A DNA stretch of 64,000 nt from Acinetobacter bereziniae LMG 1003 = CIP 70.12 (GCF_000368925.1 NZ_KB849756.1:280823-344822); one strand, 5' to 3'; shown: positions 25,990 to 35,729, counted from the first letter of the stretch. Numbers and translations are program-made. The notes: generated by a model not told the origin, from the letters alone.

Positions 25990-27095
25990 TGGATCAATAC
26001 CCAACCATTGACTATCGACTGCTTGTGGATAATTTAACCACAGCAATCCTTTTGGTCGATTGTAATCTAAATATTTTTTATCTCAATTCATCTTGCGAAG
26101 CCCTGTTTGATATTAGTTTGTTTCGCGCCGCTGGTCAGCCTGTAATCAATATCTTGCATGCACCAAACGATAGCTTTAATACTTTGGATGCACTCAACAA
26201 CACCATTAAAACAGGTCAAGCCTATACACGCCGTGAAGCGATTATCAATGTCAATTTTAAAGACATGCATGTTGATTACTCGGTATCTCAACTGAATACT
26301 GGCAAACCCTATCACCCATTATTGTTAATAGAATTGAATCCAATTGATCGGATGTTGAAAATTTCAAAAGAAGAGAATCTTATTCAGCAACACCAAGTCG
26401 CACGACAACTCATACGTGGCGTTGCACATGAGATTAAAAATCCATTGGGCGGTATTCGGGGTGCAACTCAGCTTTTAGCACGAAGTTTAAACGATCCTCA
26501 ATATGCAGAATTCACAGATATTATTATCAGTGAAGTTGACCGCTTAAGAAACTTAGCAGACACCATGCTCGGCTCACGCCAACTTCCAAGTTATGAAGCG
26601 GTCAATGTTCACGAACCATTGGAACGCGTTCGTTCACTGATCGTGAATCAAACCAAGAAAAAAATTAAAATTACGCGTGACTACGATCTTTCTTTACCTG
26701 ATGTAAAAGCAGATCGAGATCAATTGATTCAAGTCATGTTGAATATTAGTGTCAATGCGGTTCAAGCGATGACAGAAAATCGAGAATTCTTCATTGATCA
26801 TCAACCCGAATTAATATTGCGTACACGCATCCAACGCCTTGTCACCATTAATGGCGTACTAAATAAATCAGCTATTCGTATTGATATCGAAGATAACGGT
26901 CCTGGTGTACCTGAGGAAATTTTAGAATCCGTCTTTTATCCACTTGTGACCGGTCGAGCCAAAGGGACTGGACTCGGTTTAAGCATTGCACAAAACATCA
27001 TGCATCAACATAACGGAATGATTGAATGCCAATCTGTTCCGGGAAAAACAGTATTTAGCCTATATTTACCTTGGGAGTCTAACCATGTCGCATAA
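25989..27095 (+). CDS. glnL: Nitrogen regulation sensor kinase NtrB (GlnL)
   Basis: 368 residues, soluble histidine kinase. A PAS domain covers residues about 10-115, the phosphorylated His147 lies in G-V-A-H-E-I-K-N-P-L, and the ATPase domain has N-boxes (N-I-S-V-N-A-V-Q) and D-N-G-P-G-V-P followed by G-T-G-L-G-L-S. With PII protein it reads nitrogen status and controls NtrC phosphorylation. Overlaps ntrC by 11 bases, so the pair is coupled. No glnA precedes it in this window, unlike the enteric glnALG operon. Confidence 0.95.
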   Translation: MDQYPTIDYRLLVDNLTTAILLVDCNLNIFYLNSSCEALFDISLFRAAGQPVINILHAPNDSFNTLDALNNTIKTGQAYTRREAIINVNFKDMHVDYSVSQLNTGKPYHPLLLIELNPIDRMLKISKEENLIQQHQVARQLIRGVAHEIKNPLGGIRGATQLLARSLNDPQYAEFTDIIISEVDRLRNLADTMLGSRQLPSYEAVNVHEPLERVRSLIVNQTKKKIKITRDYDLSLPDVKADRDQLIQVMLNISVNAVQAMTENREFFIDHQPELILRTRIQRLVTINGVLNKSAIRIDIEDNGPGVPEEILESVFYPLVTGRAKGTGLGLSIAQNIMHQHNGMIECQSVPGKTVFSLYLPWESNHVA

Positions 27096-28569
27096 TAAAA
27101 TTTGGGTGATCGATGACGACCGAGCTATGCGTTGGGTCTTGGAAAAAACATTCAAAGAAGAAGGTTTTGATGTGACCAGTTTTGAAGAAGCACAATCTGC
27201 TTTAGATCAACTGCCAACTGATGCGCCAGATGTCATTCTGACAGATATTCGAATGCCAGGTATTGATGGTCTCACCTTCTTAGGCAAAGTCAAAGGAAGT
27301 TATCCAGATCTTCCTGTGATTATCATGACAGCCCACTCAGACTTAGAATCTGCAGTATCGAGCTATCAAACAGGTGCTTTTGAGTATTTACCAAAACCTT
27401 TTGATATTGATGAAGCGCTTGCACTGGTCAATCGTGCCATCCTACACATCAATAAATTACAACAACAAGAATCAGCAAAAGCAACCCCGATTCAGTCTAC
27501 TGAAATCATTGGTGAATCTCCTGCCATGCAAGAGGTTTTCCGTGCAATTGGACGACTCTCACAATCTCATATCACCGTATTAATCAATGGTGAGTCTGGA
27601 ACAGGGAAAGAATTAGTTGCTCATGCTTTACATCGCCATTCACCAAGAAGCAGCAAACCTTTTATTGCTTTAAACATGGCTGCAATTCCAAAAGATTTGA
27701 TTGAAACTGAATTATTTGGACATGAGAAAGGTGCATTTACAGGTGCCAACACACAGCGTCAAGGACGCTTCGAGCAAGCCAATGGCGGTACGCTCTTTTT
27801 AGATGAAATTGGCGATATGCCTTTTGAAACACAAACCCGTTTGCTACGTGTTTTAGCTGATGGTGAATTCTATCGTGTTGGAGGACATATTCCTGTACGT
27901 GTAGATGTACGTATTGTTGCTGCCACACATCAAGACTTAGAAAAACTTGTACATGATGGTCGTTTCCGCGAAGACTTATACCATCGTTTAAATGTGATTC
28001 GCATTCATATTCCTAAACTGGCACATCGTTCTGAAGATATTCCAATGCTGGCACAGCACTTCTTGGCACGTGCTGGTAAAGAACTGGGCGTAAGTCCTAA
28101 AATTTTACGCCCAGAAACACAAGAATACATCCAGAAACTTCCTTGGCCAGGTAACGTGCGCCAATTGGAAAATACCTGCCGATGGTTAACTGTAATGATT
28201 ACGGGTCGTGAAGTTTACCCAGAAGACTTACCTTCTGAGCTAAAACAGATTCCAATCAGCAAAACCGACGATCAAGGACAAATTCAAGCAGGCGTTGATC
28301 GTATTGCACTACACCATTGGGATGAACTTTTAGGTCAATGGGCGATTCAAAAACTCAAAAATGGCGAGATGAAAATCTTAGACATTGCCACGCCAATGTT
28401 CGAACGGACCTTGATTAATGCAGCACTACAACAAACACGTGGACGCAAACGACATGCTGCTGAGTTATTGGGTTGGGGACGCAATACTTTAACCCGTAAA
28501 CTCAAAGAATTAGGCATGGACTCCACTGAAGATGATGAAGAGGAGGATAAAACTGTATTAGCTGAATAA
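27085..28569 (+). CDS. glnG: Nitrogen regulation response regulator NtrC (GlnG)
   Basis: 494 residues from ATG 27085, which lies behind GGGAG; a more upstream in-frame start inside ntrB is unsupported. Receiver domain with Asp54, then a sigma-54 AAA+ domain with Walker A G-E-S-G-T-G-K-E, the G-A-F-T-G-A loop and D-E-I-G-D-M Walker B, then a Fis-type helix-turn-helix (R-K-R-H-A-A-E-L-L-G-W-G-R-N-T-L-T-R-K). Activates sigma-54 promoters under nitrogen limitation. Its stop codon is part of the 7-bp duplication flanking the next element. Confidence 0.96.
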   Translation: MSHNKIWVIDDDRAMRWVLEKTFKEEGFDVTSFEEAQSALDQLPTDAPDVILTDIRMPGIDGLTFLGKVKGSYPDLPVIIMTAHSDLESAVSSYQTGAFEYLPKPFDIDEALALVNRAILHINKLQQQESAKATPIQSTEIIGESPAMQEVFRAIGRLSQSHITVLINGESGTGKELVAHALHRHSPRSSKPFIALNMAAIPKDLIETELFGHEKGAFTGANTQRQGRFEQANGGTLFLDEIGDMPFETQTRLLRVLADGEFYRVGGHIPVRVDVRIVAATHQDLEKLVHDGRFREDLYHRLNVIRIHIPKLAHRSEDIPMLAQHFLARAGKELGVSPKILRPETQEYIQKLPWPGNVRQLENTCRWLTVMITGREVYPEDLPSELKQIPISKTDDQGQIQAGVDRIALHHWDELLGQWAIQKLKNGEMKILDIATPMFERTLINAALQQTRGRKRHAAELLGWGRNTLTRKLKELGMDSTEDDEEEDKTVLAE

Positions 28570-28877
28570 CTGATGTTACACAGTAACTCTAAAATTAAAT
28601 TTTGGAGCTAGAAGAATGTGGATACGCGGAAACGTCATCCGCAATTGCTTGAGGCAGGACTCCTTCTAATAAGTAAAGTTTCTGCGAAACTTTGAATATT
28701 GTGACGATAGTGAACGAGTTCTGCGGATGACAATGGTTTTGGGTACTTTTGACAAAACAAAAGTACCTTGAGCCGAAGGCTATTCCATAAATTTAAACTT
28801 TGGATGTAAGACTCCGTCGTGTAAATTTAGCTTTTTCTTTTTTACCTACTTAATTTAAATCAAGTGCGTAACATCAG
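28570..28877. mobile_element. MITE-like element with terminal inverted repeats
   Basis: 308 bp bounded by CTGATGTTAC (28570-28579) and its inverse GTAACATCAG (28868-28877), with 12 of 13 matching if extended, and flanked by a perfect direct repeat TGAATAA (28563-28569, 28878-28884). The left copy includes the ntrC stop codon. Inside are perfect hairpins: GTCATCCGCA/TGCGGATGAC (28634-28643, 28722-28731) enclosing AAAGTTTC/GAAACTTT (28675-28693), and GGTACTTTTG/CAAAAGTACC (28742-28767). No transposase is encoded, so it would need one in trans. Confidence 0.75.
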
Positions 28878-29002
28878 TGAATAATAAATCACTCATAAAT
28901 ATAAAGTTTACTCCAACCATATTTGCTAAGAATATGGTTGTTTTTTATGTGCCTATCGTTAAGAATAGCCACGTGAAATTAAACTTTATCGCTAGGATAA
29001 AA

Positions 29003-29728
29003 ATGAACAAAACTGTTGTTGTTATCGGCTTACTTTCAATCTTGACTGTTGCGTGCTCTAAAAACAAACCGCATGACAATGTAGAGCATCAGGCAGAAAA
29101 AGTAGCAGAAGAAAAACCGCTGAAAGCTGCAAATTCAGATGATTGCTTTAAGTTAGAAGCCAATAAACAGTTCACTTTAAACAACAGTGATGAAACTGAG
29201 ATTCAAATTGTTCCGACGACATTTAACAGTCAGAATGCAATTGCAATTGTGAGACAAGGTGCTGGTGTTCGTACAGATTATATCTACGATCTCACGGGTC
29301 GTACCATGTTGGCGAATTTAGATTATGGTATTGCCGCACTGGGTTCAAATCCCAATGACGTATTGGTCAAAACCACCTATCAAGCTCCTCTTCCAACCTT
29401 TCCATCTAACCTTAAGCCTCATCAAAAATTTCAGATGACTTATAATGCTGTTATTGAATCTCAACTAGACAATACAGACAAGTCTGAAAATAATAAAACT
29501 GTTGATATTGAATTTGTTGGTTTTGAAAATCTCAGCTTAATTGACAATAACAACAATACTTTAAAATTCAACAATGCATGTCATTTTGTCTCGCAAATTG
29601 GCGATAGCACGCTAGATGAATGGTATGCTGAAGGTTATGGGCAAATTAAATATATTAAAAGAAAAGCCAATGGTGAAGTGAAAAGCAGTGAAGCTATTGG
29701 TGACGATCCAGAACCTGAATCCAAATAA
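29003..29728 (+). CDS. Hypothetical lipoprotein
   Basis: 241 residues from ATG 29003, which follows AGGA at six-base spacing; an in-frame upstream start at 28877 lacks support and would hide the signal peptide. The lipobox L-T-V-A-C places the lipidated Cys at 18. A charged linker follows, then a domain beginning near residue 48 with two cysteines (D-D-C-F and N-A-C-H) that could form a disulfide. No named family recognised. Ends at a strong bidirectional terminator. Sorting signal: residue after Cys is Ser, compatible with outer membrane export. Confidence 0.75.
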   Translation: MNKTVVVIGLLSILTVACSKNKPHDNVEHQAEKVAEEKPLKAANSDDCFKLEANKQFTLNNSDETEIQIVPTTFNSQNAIAIVRQGAGVRTDYIYDLTGRTMLANLDYGIAALGSNPNDVLVKTTYQAPLPTFPSNLKPHQKFQMTYNAVIESQLDNTDKSENNKTVDIEFVGFENLSLIDNNNNTLKFNNACHFVSQIGDSTLDEWYAEGYGQIKYIKRKANGEVKSSEAIGDDPEPESK

Positions 29729-29730
29729 AC

Positions 29731-29766
29731 AAAAAGCCAGTTAAAAATGCTTTAACTGGCTTTTTT
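29731..29766. terminator. Bidirectional terminator
   Basis: Fifteen-base perfect stem AAAAAGCCAGTTAAA/TTTAACTGGCTTTTT with a five-base loop between the convergent lipoprotein and YidB-like genes. Confidence 0.93.
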
Positions 29767-29781
29767 CGGTAAAAATACAGC

Positions 29782-30384
29782 TTATTTCATAAAACCTGAG
29801 ACTAGGTTCAATACATTCTGAATATCGCCATTGGCTTCATTATGATCCGTAGCATCACCTTGTGGTGTAAGTGAATCAATGATTTGCGGTAGCACTGTTG
29901 AAATTGCACCATACACTTCATTGGTCGGAACATTAGCCTGTTGAGCAACTTGTTCAACTTGTTGACCACCAAACAAACTTTGAATTTGATCTACATTTAT
30001 TCCACTATTGCCTTGTGATGGATCAACCCAACTTTGAACTTGTCCGCCCAAACCTGCACCTTGCAGTTTAGCCAAAGCCCCTTGCAACCCACCATTTTGC
30101 TGAATCCACCCTAAAACTAGCGGAACCACTGCAATCAATAAAGAAGAAGCATTAAAACCACTTGCCTTAGGTGCTTGTTGTTGTTGACCACCTGTTAAGC
30201 CTCCGAGGACTGAACCCAATACCCCACCCAGTCCACTGCCTTGTGACTGTTGTTGACCACCTAAACCACCAAGCACTGAGCCCAATACACCGCCTAATCC
30301 GCCACCAAGCCCGCCTTGTGATTGTTGTTGTCCGCCAAGTGCTTGTTTTGCTAAAATTTCAACAATATTTGTTAAATCTGTCAT
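29782..30384 (-). CDS. YidB/DUF937 family protein
   Basis: 200 residues. Residues about 15-70 are low-complexity Gly/Gln/Leu repeats (G-L-G-G-V-L-G-S-V-L-G-G-L twice), then a DUF937/YidB-type helical domain with V-P-L-V-L-G-W-I-Q-Q-N-G-G near residue 85 and I-Q-S-L-F-G near 135. YidB-family proteins are widespread and of unknown role. GGAAAA precedes the start. Gene is single, between two terminators or gaps. Confidence 0.8.
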   Translation of the reverse strand: MTDLTNIVEILAKQALGGQQQSQGGLGGGLGGVLGSVLGGLGGQQQSQGSGLGGVLGSVLGGLTGGQQQQAPKASGFNASSLLIAVVPLVLGWIQQNGGLQGALAKLQGAGLGGQVQSWVDPSQGNSGINVDQIQSLFGGQQVEQVAQQANVPTNEVYGAISTVLPQIIDSLTPQGDATDHNEANGDIQNVLNLVSGFMK

Positions 30385-30509
30385 GAAGTTTTCCTTTTTT
30401 AAGTTTTATGACACGACTACAGCATACTTGGCTTTAATATATTCACCAAAATTGGAATTGTTAATTTTTGCAATGTCTTAATGTAATTTTTACCCCACAC
30501 ACACAGACA

Positions 30510-30980
30510 TTACCAACGAAACTTATTCCAGTTTTCAGGGTTTGCCCAAAACTTAGAATTAAACCAGTCTGGTACATGTTTGTAGGTTAAAATATTAAAT
30601 TGCCATAGTGCAAAATCATTTTCATGTGAGGTCTTGTCAATCAATTGAGTAAAGCCCAGTGATCTAAGCAAATGCTCATCATTGAGCCTGCAAGCCACCA
30701 CGATTCGTCTTGCCAAAAGATCACGCAACTTCACCAACAGTTGCGATTTATGCAAATCTGAAACACCTAGCATATCTTCTGTATCTAAAACAACAAATCC
30801 TAAATCATATCGCTGGGTAAAAGGCAGATTTAAAAACTCAGATACGTTAAAATAGGACCACTGAATTGAATAATTTGTAGAGTATTGCGCCAAATTTTGC
30901 CCAATACACAATGCAGTTTGAATTGGCTGTTCTTGCGATAAATCGTCTAGCATTGAAGTGATGACATTTTGCTCAGCCAT
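30510..30980 (-). CDS. DUF6231-type protein
   Basis: 156 residues, no signal peptide or membrane segment. A central Y-D-L-G-F-V-V-L-D-T segment and conserved A-L-C-I-G start resemble Rossmann-like methyltransferase scaffolds, but no cofactor motif is clear. I believe it belongs to the uncharacterised DUF6231 group. Divergent from a DUF2797 gene with only 32 bases between the starts, so the two share a promoter region. Confidence 0.6.
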   Translation of the reverse strand: MAEQNVITSMLDDLSQEQPIQTALCIGQNLAQYSTNYSIQWSYFNVSEFLNLPFTQRYDLGFVVLDTEDMLGVSDLHKSQLLVKLRDLLARRIVVACRLNDEHLLRSLGFTQLIDKTSHENDFALWQFNILTYKHVPDWFNSKFWANPENWNKFRW

Positions 30981-31012
30981 AACTGCACCTTTTTTGAAGC
31001 GAGTAATTAAAC

Positions 31013-31885
31013 ATGGAACTACAAGGCATTTGTCATAAAATGCATGCAGGTCTTAAAGACCTTAGTTTAACTGATCAGCAAACACATAAGGCAAATGTTG
31101 AATATAAATTTATATTAGATCGCTCAGAAATCGAGCTTCCATTTAGCTTGGGACAAGAAATTGAGATTGAAGCAACTGGAAATATATACTGTGTTTCTTG
31201 TGGTGCGAAAACGCCTAAGTCTTATTCACAAGGTCACTGCTTTAAATGTATGAAAACCAAAGCATCTTGTGATATGTGCATTATGAAGCCTGAAACTTGC
31301 CATTATCATTTGGGCACCTGTCGAGAAGATGATTTTGCGCATGAAGTGTGCTTCCAACCGCATATTGTATATCTAGCGAATTCAAGTGCATTAAAAGTAG
31401 GAATTACCCGCTTAGGTCAAATGCCTACACGTTGGTTAGATCAAGGCGCAACTCAAGCTTTACCAATTATGAAAGTGGGTTCACGCCGTTTATCTGGACA
31501 ACTTGAAGTGATGTTTGGTTCACAGGTTGCTGATAAAACAGATTGGCGCAAGTTGTTAAAAGGCGAAGCTGAACCGATTAATCTGATTGAAATACGTAAT
31601 GAGTTGGTACAAGAATTTGCACCTAAAATTCAAACCATTCGAGATGAATTTGCACAACACCTTGAGTTTAACGAGACAGTTGAATTGCTTGAAGAAGAAT
31701 TACCGCGTGAATTTGTCTACCCTGTTGATATTTATCCTGAAAAGATTAAATCTCACAATCTAGATAAAACACCAATTATTCGTGGCAAATTACAAGGGAT
31801 TAAAGGTCAATATTTAATTATGGATACGGGTGTGATTAATATCCGTAAATATACAGGCTATGAACTAAAAGTTCGGGCAGAGTAA
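31013..31885 (+). CDS. DUF2797 zinc-binding protein
   Basis: 290 residues. The N-terminal third carries zinc-ribbon cysteines: C-V-S-C near residue 63, C-F-K-C near 77 and C-D-M-C near 86, with further Cys/His after. The middle, H-I-V-Y-L-A-N-S-S-A-L-K-V-G-I-T-R, resembles the GIY-YIG nuclease fold seen in DUF2797 proteins. The catalytic residues of a nuclease cannot be confirmed. Function unknown; nucleic-acid binding is plausible. Divergent partner is the DUF6231 gene. Confidence 0.78.
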   Translation: MELQGICHKMHAGLKDLSLTDQQTHKANVEYKFILDRSEIELPFSLGQEIEIEATGNIYCVSCGAKTPKSYSQGHCFKCMKTKASCDMCIMKPETCHYHLGTCREDDFAHEVCFQPHIVYLANSSALKVGITRLGQMPTRWLDQGATQALPIMKVGSRRLSGQLEVMFGSQVADKTDWRKLLKGEAEPINLIEIRNELVQEFAPKIQTIRDEFAQHLEFNETVELLEEELPREFVYPVDIYPEKIKSHNLDKTPIIRGKLQGIKGQYLIMDTGVINIRKYTGYELKVRAE

Positions 31886-31916
31886 TCATCCATTTTGTGT
31901 CGAATTTAATATTTAT

Positions 31917-31952
31917 AAAACTCCTCTCTGATTTAAATCTAGGAGGAGTTTT
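31917..31952 (+). terminator. Terminator after the DUF2797 gene
   Basis: Stem AAAACTCCTC/GAGGAGTTTT with a 16-base loop and six T residues, 32 bases after the stop; also partly usable by lpxB from the other side. Confidence 0.8.
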
Positions 31953-32084
31953 TTATTAAATTTCTTGCCAAACCAATAGGCTTCCTGAAAACTTGCAAAC
32001 AACCAATATCAAAAGTCTATAACTCAATATTGCTAGAATTAAATAAATTAATTCAATCATTTAATCAAACGATTAACTTTATAG

Positions 32085-33260
32085 TCATGATTTTAACAGT
32101 GCTAAAATTGCTTGTACTGGATCTTCACTATTTCCTGCCAAAAGCTGCTTATGCATTGTAATCAACTGCATCACCTGAATTTGAGCAGTTTCAATATCCA
32201 TCAACTTTTCTATCTCATGTGCTAATTTTTCAGGCGTAGCATCTTTTTGAATCAACTCTTGAATTGCTTTCTTTCCCGCAATAATATTCGGTAAAGAATA
32301 ATAAGGAATTTTGACCAGTAATTTGGCAATCACATAAGTCAGCCAATTGAGTTTATAAAAAGTGACCATTGGTCGATGCAACAATAAAGCTTCCAAAGTT
32401 GCTGTACCTGAAGCCAAGGCGACAATATTTGCAGCATTCATAACCTGACGACCAATTTTTGACTCTTTATCGGTATTTTCCAACAAGTGAATTTTTGCGA
32501 TCAAATCACTTGGATAATGCTTTAATAATGCTTCAATTTGTTGTTTGCGCTGATCATTAATTGCAGGAATAACAAACTGATATTCAGGGTATTTATGATG
32601 AATAATATTTGCAGCATCTAAAACCAAAGGTCCAAGTCGTTCAATTTCACCACGGCGACTTCCGGGCAATAACGCAATGTGCTTTTGACTGAGATCCAAA
32701 CCCAGCTCTTGTTTGGCATCCAAGATTGGATTTTGTAAAGGCAGCTGACTAGCAAGCGGATGACCCACAAAAGCAGCTGGAACTGCAAATTTTTGATAGA
32801 AGCTTTTTTCAAAAGGAAATAAACAAAGCACGAGATCGATGCAGGCTTTAATCCCATGTACCCGTCCTTGTCGCCACGCCCAAACGGATGGGCTGACATA
32901 TTGAACCGTTTTAATTGGCAGATTTTTTTGTTTTAAACTCTTCGACAAACGTAGATTAAAATCTGGAGCATCAATACCAATAAAAATATCGACTGGATTG
33001 ACTGACCATTTTTCAACCAAACCATCACGTACCGCAAACAGCTTTTTTAAATCTTTAAGGACTTCCACAATCCCCATTACAGATAAAATATCCATTGGAT
33101 AAAAACTGTTGAATCCTTCCGCGATCATTTGAGGTCCACCAATCCCCTCAAACTCAGCATCTATACCCTGTTCACGAAAACTACGAATAAGTTTAGCCCC
33201 TAAAGTATCTCCTGACACTTCACCGACCACAATTCCAATTTTAAGCTTCCGATTTTGCAA
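32085..33260 (-). CDS. lpxB: Lipid A disaccharide synthase LpxB
   Basis: 391 residues of the GT-B family GT19. Recognisable segments: G-E-V-S-G-D-T-L-G-A near residue 13, D-A-P-D-F-N-L-R near 96, and L-P-G-S-R-R-G-E-I near 195. It joins UDP-2,3-diacylglucosamine with lipid X to form the lipid A disaccharide at the inner membrane face. In many bacteria it follows lpxA directly; here it stands alone 18 kb away. No rnhB or dnaE follows. Confidence 0.96.
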   Translation of the reverse strand: MQNRKLKIGIVVGEVSGDTLGAKLIRSFREQGIDAEFEGIGGPQMIAEGFNSFYPMDILSVMGIVEVLKDLKKLFAVRDGLVEKWSVNPVDIFIGIDAPDFNLRLSKSLKQKNLPIKTVQYVSPSVWAWRQGRVHGIKACIDLVLCLFPFEKSFYQKFAVPAAFVGHPLASQLPLQNPILDAKQELGLDLSQKHIALLPGSRRGEIERLGPLVLDAANIIHHKYPEYQFVIPAINDQRKQQIEALLKHYPSDLIAKIHLLENTDKESKIGRQVMNAANIVALASGTATLEALLLHRPMVTFYKLNWLTYVIAKLLVKIPYYSLPNIIAGKKAIQELIQKDATPEKLAHEIEKLMDIETAQIQVMQLITMHKQLLAGNSEDPVQAILALLKS

Positions 33261-33483
33261 GATATTCTTCCCATTTTGCAGTATACATGCATCATAGCAT
33301 AGTCAAATTAGTTTCACCGCAATGCCTTTATACAATCAGGATAAAGCCTTACATGAATTTGAACGGCTTATAACAATGATATTGGATGACAATTCACTCA
33401 GTTTTCTATCATTAATCTATTTTCTATTTATATTTTCAATTAGCCGACTATTGTCTCACAGATAGACAAACAATAAACTAAGC

Positions 33484-33499
33484 GATAATTATTATCATT
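33484..33499 (+). promoter_or_regulatory. Fur box upstream of the siderophore receptor
   Basis: GATAATTATTATCATT matches the GATAAT-repeat Fur consensus closely and ends 10 bases before the receptor ATG. Predicts iron repression of the receptor and possibly the downstream genes. Confidence 0.7.
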
Positions 33500-33509
33500 T
33501 AAGACCACA

Positions 33510-35669
33510 ATGATCAACTCTCTCCCAACCCGCTTTAAACTCTCGCTCATGAGTTTAGCCGTATTCACTGCGCAACAAAGTTTTGCTGATGATTTACAAA
33601 ACTTACCCACGATTTCCGTTCAAGCGACAGCTGAACAAACGGAATTAAGCTCCGAGCAAAGCAAATCGTATATCGTTAAAAAATCAACCAGCGCTGCCAA
33701 GCTGAATATCCCTGTTAAAGAAACTCCGCAAACAGTCAATGTCGTTACACGGCAGCAAATGAATGATTTTGCAATGAATAGTACCAGAGATGCCTTGAGT
33801 AATACGCCTGGAATCACTGTCAGCAATCAAGAAACTGAGCGCTCAACCTATACTGCTCGTGGTTTTGAAATCTCAAATCTATTAACGGATGGGGTTGGAT
33901 TCCCTTCAAGTAGTTATAATTATAACAACACCAATCCAGACACTTATTTTTATGATCGAATTGATGTGATTAAAGGTGCAGATGCACTGACCAATGCCTT
34001 CGGTGATCCAAGTGCAACTATTGATTATATTCGTAAACGACCAACGCAAGAGTTTCAAGCCAATGCGGGTATTAGTTATGGTTCTTGGAATACTCAACGT
34101 TATGAGGCAGATGTTTCTGGTGCGTTGAATAAAGATGGTAGCATTCGTGGTCGCTTGATGGGCTACGAGCAAACTGGGGATTCTTATCTCGATCGTTATT
34201 CATCAGAGAAGAATGGCTTTTCAGGCATCATTGATGCAGACCTGACAGATTCCACCCTACTTACCGTAGGTTATAGTCAACAACAAAATAAACCAAATGC
34301 AAATAACTGGGGTGCTTTGCCACTTCTAGGTGCAGATGGAAAGCAACTTTCCTATAATCGTGATTATAACCCTAATCCAGATTGGGCATATTGGGACAAC
34401 AAAACACAAAATGCTTTTGCAGAGTTAAAGCAAAAGATTAATGAAAAATGGACAGCCAAGCTTAGCTATAATTATACCCAAACCGATCATAACAGTAACT
34501 TACTCTATTATTATGGTTATCCTGATCAAAATGGTGGAGATGTCGCTCTTACTGCTTGGGGTGGCAAAGAAAGTCTAAAAAGTCATTTTGCTGATTTGAA
34601 TGTACAAGGCTCATATTCACTATTTGGTCGTGAGCATGAAGCAACTCTAGGTTATAGTTATCTACAAAACAAGCAATATGATCAACAGACATCAGGCACA
34701 ATTAATGATAGCAATATCAGGAACGATAATTCATTAGGCTACTTACGCCAATTCACTACAGACTGGGCAAGCTGGACACCTCAATCAGTCACTTGGTCAG
34801 CTTTTAGTGAGGCTGCAAACTATACGCAAAAGCTCAATTCAGTATATGCAGCGACACGCGTACACTTAAATGATGATTTAAAACTATTACTTGGTTTAAA
34901 TTATGTTCAAGCTAAGAGTGAAGGTAAAAGTTATGGCTCATCAATGGCATATGATGAAAACAAAGTATCCCCATATGCTGGAATTACCTATAACTTCACT
35001 CCAGAATATACAGGTTATTTAAGCTATACCTCTATTTTCCGTCCACAATCTGGATTAGGAACGGATAATAAAGCACTCAAGCCTGTTGAGGGTGAAAGTT
35101 ATGAGGCGGGTATTAAGAGTTCATGGCTAGATGACAAACTTACTGGAACCTTGGCTGTGTTCCGTACAGAACAAACGAATTATCCTCTACGCAATTCTGA
35201 CGGAAACCCACTCAATCGTAAGGTGGAAACCAGCGACTTACGCTCTCAAGGTGTTGAAGTTGGTTTGGCTGGGCAATTAACAGATCACTTAAATATTGCA
35301 TTTGGTTATAGCCAATTTAGCTTAAAAGATTTAAAAAATGGTGGTGATGCACGGACCTATAATCCAAATCAAACCATTAATCTTTTGACCACCTATACTG
35401 TACCTGCACTACCAAAGCTTAAAGTGGGTGCATCATTGCAATGGCAAGAGGCAACCAAGCTGTATGATTCTTCTGTAAATAGTACAATTACCCAAGATGC
35501 ATATGCGTTAGTGAATCTGATGACCAGTTATGATTTAAACAATCATATATCGCTACAGGCAAATGCAAACAATGTAACAGACAAAAAATATTTATACAGT
35601 TTTCCAGATGGTCAGGCATTTTATGGTGCGCCAGCCAACTATAGTGTTGCTGTAAAATTTAAATATTAA
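33510..35669 (+). CDS. TonB-dependent siderophore receptor (FhuE-like)
   Basis: 719 residues. A signal peptide ends near S-F-A (about residue 26), then a possible TonB box (L-P-T-I-S-V-Q-A), a plug domain (V-K-E-T-P-Q-T-V-N-V-V-T-R, then R-I-D-V-I-K-G-A-D-A) and a 22-strand barrel ending in K-F-K-Y. Plug and barrel sequences resemble ferric hydroxamate/coprogen receptors of the FhuE/FoxA type, but the ligand cannot be fixed. A Fur box precedes it. The next genes (DUF3649, PepSY, DUF3325) are typical partners of such receptors. A terminator follows the stop. Confidence 0.9.
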   Translation: MINSLPTRFKLSLMSLAVFTAQQSFADDLQNLPTISVQATAEQTELSSEQSKSYIVKKSTSAAKLNIPVKETPQTVNVVTRQQMNDFAMNSTRDALSNTPGITVSNQETERSTYTARGFEISNLLTDGVGFPSSSYNYNNTNPDTYFYDRIDVIKGADALTNAFGDPSATIDYIRKRPTQEFQANAGISYGSWNTQRYEADVSGALNKDGSIRGRLMGYEQTGDSYLDRYSSEKNGFSGIIDADLTDSTLLTVGYSQQQNKPNANNWGALPLLGADGKQLSYNRDYNPNPDWAYWDNKTQNAFAELKQKINEKWTAKLSYNYTQTDHNSNLLYYYGYPDQNGGDVALTAWGGKESLKSHFADLNVQGSYSLFGREHEATLGYSYLQNKQYDQQTSGTINDSNIRNDNSLGYLRQFTTDWASWTPQSVTWSAFSEAANYTQKLNSVYAATRVHLNDDLKLLLGLNYVQAKSEGKSYGSSMAYDENKVSPYAGITYNFTPEYTGYLSYTSIFRPQSGLGTDNKALKPVEGESYEAGIKSSWLDDKLTGTLAVFRTEQTNYPLRNSDGNPLNRKVETSDLRSQGVEVGLAGQLTDHLNIAFGYSQFSLKDLKNGGDARTYNPNQTINLLTTYTVPALPKLKVGASLQWQEATKLYDSSVNSTITQDAYALVNLMTSYDLNNHISLQANANNVTDKKYLYSFPDGQAFYGAPANYSVAVKFKY

Positions 35670-35677
35670 TCGGAACT

Positions 35678-35708
35678 CGCCTTAGTCCTAAGTGATTAAG
35701 GCGTTTTT
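35678..35708 (+). terminator. Terminator between receptor and DUF3649 genes
   Basis: Stem CGCCTTA/TAAGGCG followed by TTTTT, inside the apparent iron operon. It probably limits read-through into the downstream membrane genes and so sets their lower expression. Confidence 0.7.
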
Positions 35709-35729
35709 AATTGTAAAAAAGTGCCCTTT

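Noticed and set aside
27022..27084. Upstream extension of ntrC
   Set aside because: Would overlap ntrB by 74 bases; the ATG at 27085 has a good ribosome-binding site and begins the receiver domain.
29341..29353. GGGTTCAAATCCC, like a tRNA T-arm
   Set aside because: It lies inside the lipoprotein coding sequence and no acceptor stem, D-arm or anticodon arm surrounds it.
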